17,556 nt of DNA from positions 1 to 17,556 of the forward strand of contig DGTA01000104.1 of the NCBI GenBank assembly GCA_002394165.1, in the 5' to 3' direction. This DNA comes from Lachnospiraceae bacterium UBA4348. GTDB taxonomy: Bacteria; Bacillota; Clostridia; Lachnospirales; Lachnospiraceae. The first letter of the stretch is position 1, and each line of letters begins with the position of its first letter. This document shows positions 13,212 through 17,556 of the stretch, one piece after another. The position numbers and the translations under genes were made by a program. The notes below the pieces were generated by a model that saw nothing but the letters and a program-made list of their open reading frames with translations, had not been told where the DNA came from and did not search any database.

Positions 13212-14513
13212 TTATTCTCTTCCTGCAGCCCTTCCGGCAGCTCTGCCCGTTGCCCAGGCGATCTGCAGATTAAAGCCGCCGGTCAGCGCATCCACATCGA
13301 GCACCTCTCCGGCAAAATAAAGGCTGTGCACCTTTTTTGCTTCCATAGTGTCCGGCTTTATCTCCCGCACACTCACGCCTCCTGCCGTGATGATCGCCTC
13401 GCCAAAGCCGCGAAGTCTCGTAAGCGTAAAAGGCAGTGCCTTCGTCAGTGTCACGAGTTCATGTCTCTTTGCCTTAGTAACCTCTCTTGCCGGCAGATTC
13501 CCGTCCAGACCGCACCTTTCCAGCATGACCGGAACCATGGATGAGGGATAAAGCCCGGTCAGCACATTCTTAAGCTGCTTATTGCTCGCCGCGGCAAAGT
13601 CACGAACGATCCTCTCATCCAGCTTTTTCTCGTCAAGAGCCGGCTTTAAGTCGATCAGAAGCTTCAGCTGCTTCTTCAGAAGCTTATCACCCACCCGGGC
13701 ACTGGCACTTAAGATAAGAGGACCAGTCACCCCAAAATGAGTAAACATCATCTCGCCAAACTCTTCGAACAGCACCTTTTTCCCATCCCGGATCTGAACC
13801 GAGACATTGCGAAGCGAAAGCCCCTGCATACGGACTGCATCTTCCTCAAGCGTCTCCATCGGCACGAGGGAAGGCCGCTGATCCGTCACTGAAATCCCCA
13901 GTGTTTTTGCAAAGCAAAGCCCGTCTCCGGTCGATCCGGTGGACGGGTAAGAAAGCCCGCCGGTGGCGATGATCACAGCATCCGCGTGAACACGGGAGCC
14001 GTCAGAAAGTACAACACCGGTGACACTGGATACTCCTGCATCTGAGTTTGACACTCCTGCATTTGAGGCATCACTTTTTTCTTCAGTGACCGTTTCCGCC
14101 TCCATAACGACCGTCTTTACTTCCGTCTCCAGCCGCACCTCCACGCCCAGGCGTTTCATCTCTCTGGAAAGCGCCGCCGTCACATCGGAGGCGTGATCTG
14201 AGACCGGGAATACCCGGCCTCCGCGTTCTGTCTTACACTTTAAACCAAGACTCTCAAAAAAAGAAATTACATCAGCGGGGGCAAAATCGCTGAATGCACT
14301 ATACAGGAAGCGGCTGCCATGAATGATACTGTCCATGAGCACGTCACGCTCACATTCATTTGTGAAATTGCAGCGACCCTTACCGGTAATATAGATCTTT
14401 TTTCCCAGCTTCTCATTCTTTTCGAGCAGGATCACCCTGCTGCCCTCCCGGGCAGCAAAGATCGCTGCCATCATTCCGGCGGCTCCGCCGCCGATCACCA
14501 CAACCGTTTTCAT
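13212..14513 (-). CDS. HI0933-family FAD/NAD(P)-binding flavoprotein
   Basis: A 433-residue flavoprotein of the HI0933/YhiN group, often labelled aminoacetone oxidase family or BaiN-like; the reaction is unproven for most members. The N-terminal dinucleotide-binding motif VIGGGAAGMMA (6-16) is followed by the family motif GKKIYITGKGRCNFTN (37-52); the C-terminus has GEVLDVDALTGGFNLQIAWA with the FAD-contacting Gly and Asn residues (core LTGGFNLQ). An insertion at about 136-165 contains a seven-residue tandem repeat, AGVSNSD/AGVSSVT (152-165). Its ATG overlaps the histidine kinase stop by one base (TAATG, 14511-14515), so the two are probably translationally coupled although functionally unrelated. 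Confidence 0.9.
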   Translation of the reverse strand: MKTVVVIGGGAAGMMAAIFAAREGSRVILLEKNEKLGKKIYITGKGRCNFTNECERDVLMDSIIHGSRFLYSAFSDFAPADVISFFESLGLKCKTERGGRVFPVSDHASDVTAALSREMKRLGVEVRLETEVKTVVMEAETVTEEKSDASNAGVSNSDAGVSSVTGVVLSDGSRVHADAVIIATGGLSYPSTGSTGDGLCFAKTLGISVTDQRPSLVPMETLEEDAVRMQGLSLRNVSVQIRDGKKVLFEEFGEMMFTHFGVTGPLILSASARVGDKLLKKQLKLLIDLKPALDEKKLDERIVRDFAAASNKQLKNVLTGLYPSSMVPVMLERCGLDGNLPAREVTKAKRHELVTLTKALPFTLTRLRGFGEAIITAGGVSVREIKPDTMEAKKVHSLYFAGEVLDVDALTGGFNLQIAWATGRAAGRAAGRE

Positions 14514-16006
14514 TATGCATTCTCCAGTTCAAACCAGAACTCAACACCATTCTTATCCGGAATATTGGAGACTCCGTACGGCTGGTGAAAAGAGTCCATG
14601 ATCGCCTTTACGATGGACAGTCCCACACCGCTTCCCCCGTACTCCCGGGTCCTGGCCTTATCCACTTTATAAAACTTGTCCCAGAGCCTGCCAAGATCCT
14701 CCTCCGGGATCAGCTCACCATTATTGAATACGGCGATCCGTGAAGCCCCTTCTCTCTCCGGTGCTTCTCCCGCACTTATGAATATGTTCCTGTCGCCAGC
14801 CACATGGTTTAAGGCATTACTCAGGTAATTAGTGAGAACTTCCTCCACCATATACTCATCGCCCCAGACATATAGCTCTTCAGGCCCTTCATATGTGATC
14901 TGCGCTTCTTTCTGCTGCGCGAGGATCTGCAGTGACTGTAATTTACCCTTGATAAGAGGAACAATATCAAACCGGCTCATCTCCACCTGTTCATTGCCAA
15001 ACTCCAGCTGGTTTAATGTGAGCAGTTTCTGAACCATGGCATTCATCTTGCCGGCCTCATCGATGATCACATCACAGTAGAATTCACGGCTCTCCTGATC
15101 GTCGTTGATGCACTCCTGAAGTCCCTCCGCATACCCGCGGATCAGGGCCAGCGGCGTTTTAAGTTCATGAGACACATTTGAGAGGAATTCCGAGCGCATC
15201 TGTTCCTGTTTTTCTTTGCGCTCGATGTCACGCTGTAACTCATTATTAGCAGACTTCAACTGAGAAATCGTCTCCTGCAGCGTATCCGACATCTTATTGA
15301 AATGATCCCCGAGCTGCCCGATCTCATTGCTGCCGCCGCTTGTATAACGGGCATTAAAGTCCAGGTCCGCCATACGCTTTGAAAGCTCCGTCAATTCCCT
15401 GACCGGCCTGGTAAAGCGGTTCGAGAGAAACCAGATCAGTGCGAAGCAGATCACCAGCGCAGCCAGCGAAAAGATCAGCGAAAACCGGGCGGAGATTCCC
15501 ACACTCTCGTGAATACTGCTCATCGGAATGCGGATCATAAAATAACCGCTCTTGGACAGTACACCCCACATCTCCAGGTAATCCAGATTCATCATGGAAT
15601 CCTTCTTCCGCTGGATCTTGTAATTTTCGCTTTGCTTGAGAATGACCGCATCCTCCTCCGGCTCAAGGCCTGTCGCATACCCGTAAAGACGGCCGGCCAT
15701 AACATCCGAATTCATTCGCGTGCTCAGGATCCGATCAAAGCTCTCATCCAGTACCACCAGATCCATATTATTAGAGAAGAACAGCTGATTGATCTCCGAG
15801 CCGCGGTCCGAAAAGTAATCGGCATCCAGTCCATCCTCCGTCATATGTTCATCCACCAGCCGGTACGCCTTGGTCAAAGTCTGCTCCAGCCGATGTACAT
15901 AATATCTTTCCAGGAAAAAATAGTTCGCCAACAGGTTAGCCGCCAAGACTACCGCCATCAGGCCGGTAAAGATTGCCGCCAGCTGAGCGCCTATTGAATG
16001 TTTCAT
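14513..16006 (-). CDS. HAMP-domain sensor histidine kinase
   Basis: A 497-residue membrane sensor kinase. Transmembrane helices lie at about 8-31 and 172-195, enclosing an extracellular sensor region of about 140 residues. A HAMP linker (about 195-250) and a coiled stretch lead to the H-box NVSHELKTPLALI with H280, the N-box LTNYLSNALNHV (N396), and the ATP-lid with WDKFYKVDKARTREYGGSG and GVGLSIVKAI. The usual DxG of the G1 box reads NNG, common in this Firmicute subgroup. The start at 16006 has GGAGG eight bases upstream. Such kinases nearly always follow a response-regulator gene; none is present here, where an Rpn-type gene lies instead. The signal is unknown. Confidence 0.9.
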   Translation of the reverse strand: MKHSIGAQLAAIFTGLMAVVLAANLLANYFFLERYYVHRLEQTLTKAYRLVDEHMTEDGLDADYFSDRGSEINQLFFSNNMDLVVLDESFDRILSTRMNSDVMAGRLYGYATGLEPEEDAVILKQSENYKIQRKKDSMMNLDYLEMWGVLSKSGYFMIRIPMSSIHESVGISARFSLIFSLAALVICFALIWFLSNRFTRPVRELTELSKRMADLDFNARYTSGGSNEIGQLGDHFNKMSDTLQETISQLKSANNELQRDIERKEKQEQMRSEFLSNVSHELKTPLALIRGYAEGLQECINDDQESREFYCDVIIDEAGKMNAMVQKLLTLNQLEFGNEQVEMSRFDIVPLIKGKLQSLQILAQQKEAQITYEGPEELYVWGDEYMVEEVLTNYLSNALNHVAGDRNIFISAGEAPEREGASRIAVFNNGELIPEEDLGRLWDKFYKVDKARTREYGGSGVGLSIVKAIMDSFHQPYGVSNIPDKNGVEFWFELENA

Positions 16007-16107
16007 ATAATAAGCCTCCACAAAAAGGAGCACACTCCTTCTGTTCCTTTAAGAAAAAGAAGCATGCACCTTCCGTCTTTATATATTTTGATGTTACTCG
16101 AGTGATA

Positions 16108-16126
16108 GTTTGCCTTAGGGGCAAAC
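16108..16126. repeat. Short hairpin between the Rpn-type gene and the histidine kinase
   Basis: GTTTGCC (16108-16114) pairs with GGCAAAC (16120-16126) over a five-base loop, just after the Rpn-type stop on the minus strand. No T-run follows on that strand, so termination is doubtful. A smaller AAGGAG/CTCCTT stem (16025-16040) lies just upstream of the kinase ribosome binding site, with Ts after it on the minus strand. Confidence 0.45.
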
Positions 16127-16138
16127 TTGTTCTCGGTT

Positions 16139-16939
16139 TTAACTTTTTTGTTTTTTCCACTCGGTGATGTATTCCATGGCATTTTCCAAGTTGATCTTAT
16201 ATTCATTAACAAGTCGATCTGTCATTTCCTGTTCAGTTCTGCCATCTTCAGCCATTGTCTCGACAGCACCAAGTATACGTCCTTCTTCTCTTTCGAGTTC
16301 ATAATGTTCCAACAAAGTCATATACTCTTTCCTCCATCGTTTATGAACCTTCGCTTTCCGAACTTCATTCTCAAGTACATCCGTGAAAGCATTGGCGGGC
16401 ACGCCTTTTGAAATATAGTCCAGAAAGGCTTTCATATTTTCCGAAACATCATCCGTTTCGCCTTTCGCACAAAGAAGGATTTTTTCTGTCTCATCTCCCA
16501 GTTCCCTCGTCGGATCCTCCCGACAGAGATTTGCAAAAGTGTACTTATGCCTGCGGTTATGTCTGAACAGATTGAAGCCGCATATGAATATGATATAACA
16601 TCTGTTCAGCTCACTGTAACGTTTCCCCCGCTCTATCAGATTCAGATCGATCATCCCCTGGGAATATCGAACCCGTTTAGGCAGAGAGTCTTTTACCGCA
16701 TTCTGTATCTCCACGTCATAGATCACATTTTCATCGTCCTCGGCATAGACGTCGAACCGAACCCCTTTTCCATCCGCTGTGATCTCGATCGGTTTCTGTC
16801 GGTTTACCTCCACCAGCCTCCCAAGCTTTTTGTCAAGGATCAGCTCCAGCAGCTCCTTACACAGATCAGGGCGGCTCTCCATGATCTTGCAGAACAGGAA
16901 ATCATCCGTAAACGTCAGTTCTTCATAACTTTTTGCCAT
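16139..16939 (-). CDS. Rpn/PDDEXK-2-type transposase-like nuclease
   Basis: A 266-residue protein of the Rpn/YhgA-like group, commonly annotated as PD-(D/E)XK nuclease family transposase. The N-terminal nuclease-fold core includes FTDDFLFCKIM (10-20) and the catalytic-type D63 (RFDVYAED) with E77-x-Q79 (YDVEIQN); the C-terminal third is charged and helical, as usual in this group. Relatives in E. coli act as DNA nucleases that promote recombination; a mobile role in Firmicutes is inferred from their copy number. The start at 16939 lies behind AAAGGAGGAA. The base composition is A/T-richer than the housekeeping neighbours. It stands where a response regulator might be expected, upstream of the kinase. 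Confidence 0.87.
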   Translation of the reverse strand: MAKSYEELTFTDDFLFCKIMESRPDLCKELLELILDKKLGRLVEVNRQKPIEITADGKGVRFDVYAEDDENVIYDVEIQNAVKDSLPKRVRYSQGMIDLNLIERGKRYSELNRCYIIFICGFNLFRHNRRHKYTFANLCREDPTRELGDETEKILLCAKGETDDVSENMKAFLDYISKGVPANAFTDVLENEVRKAKVHKRWRKEYMTLLEHYELEREEGRILGAVETMAEDGRTEQEMTDRLVNEYKINLENAMEYITEWKKQKS

Positions 16940-17350
16940 ACACGTTCCTCCTTTGAACATAGCTGATCAGAGCAGGAACAAACTTCATTTTCCCTGCTCA
17001 TTATTAAGATGCGAGCAAGGAAATTTCCGTGGAGAACTCCACATGATACAGCAGATGCTGCAATGAAATGAAATATGACTTGCTGTTATGAAATATGTTA
17101 TCACAACCGGCATTTCATGACAAGAATAAGGCTTCTTCCACCGCTGGGGTTTAACTTGCTTTTCCCGGTGGCCAGCCACCACGCTACGCCTCGCTTCACC
17201 CCAAAGCGTGGTATGCGCCCATTTAGGGTAACACTTTTTTGTGACTGAAACCGTGTAGGGTAACAAGCTCGCACTGCCCTCCGGAAGGGGTAACACGTCT
17301 TGCATTGTTGTTGATATTGTTCATCTGCACTAAGCGGCAGTCAAACTCTT
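16940..17350. other. Non-coding mobile-element debris with hairpins
   Basis: About 410 bases without a supported gene; one minus-strand reading frame of 106 codons has no ribosome binding site and an odd composition. Visible structures are GAGCAGG/CCTGCTC (16970-16999), GTGGAG/CTCCAC with a two-base loop (17029-17042), GGTGGC/GCCACC with a two-base loop (17167-17180) and ACCACGC/GCGTGGT (17178-17212), besides the TGTTACCC repeats listed separately. It probably combines the flank of the IS3 fragment with the end of another element. Confidence 0.6.
17226..17295 (-). repeat. Three direct repeats of TGTTACCC
   Basis: On the minus strand TGTTACCC begins at 17295, 17265 and 17233, i.e. spaced 30 and 32 bases, about three helical turns. 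Multiple short, phased repeats beginning with TG at one end are typical of transposase-binding ends such as those of IS21-family elements; no IstA or IstB gene is present, so a truncated end is the likeliest reading. Confidence 0.6.
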
Positions 17351-17556
17351 TTAGTTGGTTACCATTAAATACGTCCCTTTCGGGTTCTGCAGCCGGAACT
17401 GTACTGGTGACATCCAGCCGTTGGACTTTTTCGGCCTTTTATGGTTATAAAAGTTGATGAAGCTCTTTACCGCTTCAATCATCTCATAAATGGGAACTCT
17501 TTTTTCTTTGACCTTTGTCTTTCCAAAACGGCAGTATAAAGCTTCTGTCTTAATGA
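17351..17556 (-). CDS. IS3-family transposase, C-terminal part (runs off the window)
   Basis: The last 67 residues of an integrase-core transposase are readable in one frame from the window end to the TAA at 17351-17353. The sequence has KTEALYCRF, EMIEAVKSFINFYNHKRP and GWMSPVQFRLQN, matching the end of the DDE domain in IS3-type OrfB proteins (E of the DDE triad in or just before the start of this fragment, then the YNxKRxxxxxxxMSPxxFR pattern). The N-terminal part and the partner OrfA lie beyond the window, so completeness cannot be judged. No right inverted repeat was identified after the stop. Confidence 0.85.
   Translation of the reverse strand, partial: IKTEALYCRFGKTKVKEKRVPIYEMIEAVKSFINFYNHKRPKKSNGWMSPVQFRLQNPKGTYLMVTN

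Noticed and set aside
16023..16042. AAGGAG/CTCCTT stem with Ts upstream of the histidine kinase as a terminator
   Set aside because: Only six pairs and placed a few bases before the kinase ribosome binding site; too weak to call without expression data.
16985..17305. 106-codon minus-strand reading frame covering the TGTTACCC repeats
   Set aside because: No ribosome binding site, residue make-up rich in C, H, W and S unlike a folded protein, and it runs through hairpins and direct repeats; better read as non-coding element end.

Overview
The window reads as a chromosomal segment of an anaerobic Firmicute, most likely a Lachnospiraceae-type Clostridia. This rests on gene content (HI0933-family flavoprotein, cmk, ispH and a four-S1-domain rpsA in one neighbourhood; a stand-alone NusG-domain-II membrane protein; a YprB-like nuclease), on AGGAGG-type ribosome binding sites, on sigma-A-like promoters with 16-17 base spacers, and on a roughly balanced base composition. 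Genus cannot be fixed from the sequence alone.

Layout. (1) Bases 1-3792: the first 24 bases are the 5' part of a tRNA, probably tRNA-Pro, on the minus strand with a textbook promoter. Upstream of it is a minus-strand operon, rlmL-like rRNA methyltransferase, secreted papain-like protease, rdgB, yfcE, whose genes overlap or nearly touch; a strong promoter and a structured 5' leader precede it. (2) 3807-6541: a CBS-domain protein (minus) diverges from a NusG-II-like membrane protein and a membrane-anchored polysaccharide deacetylase (plus), each with a recognisable promoter; the NusG-II gene looks leaderless. (3) 6542-7260: no gene. The space between two convergent stop codons is filled by a composite palindromic element with terminal inverted repeats and three internal hairpin systems. 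(4) 7262-9487: a YprB-like exonuclease (minus) diverges from a nucleotidyltransferase (plus); a small palindrome and a bidirectional terminator follow. (5) 9488-16006: a minus-strand housekeeping block: sensor histidine kinase, HI0933 flavoprotein, cmk, then ispH and rpsA. It is interrupted between cmk and ispH by a plus-strand Uma2-family nuclease-fold gene with its own promoter. (6) 16139-17556: mobile DNA: an Rpn/PDDEXK-2 type gene, a non-coding stretch with three TGTTACCC direct repeats and several hairpins, and the 3' end of an IS3-family transposase that runs off the window.

Functionally, the housekeeping blocks cover translation (tRNA, rRNA methylation, S1), nucleotide quality control (RdgB, Cmk) and isoprenoid synthesis (IspH). 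The accessory layer is the palindromic composite, the Uma2 and Rpn genes, the IS3 fragment, and the protease lodged in a housekeeping operon. The strongest candidate for something undescribed is the 719-base stop-to-stop palindromic composite. The overlapping out-of-frame ispH/rpsA pair and the possible leaderless NusG-II mRNA are next. All calls come from reading the sequence; no database search or folding program was run.
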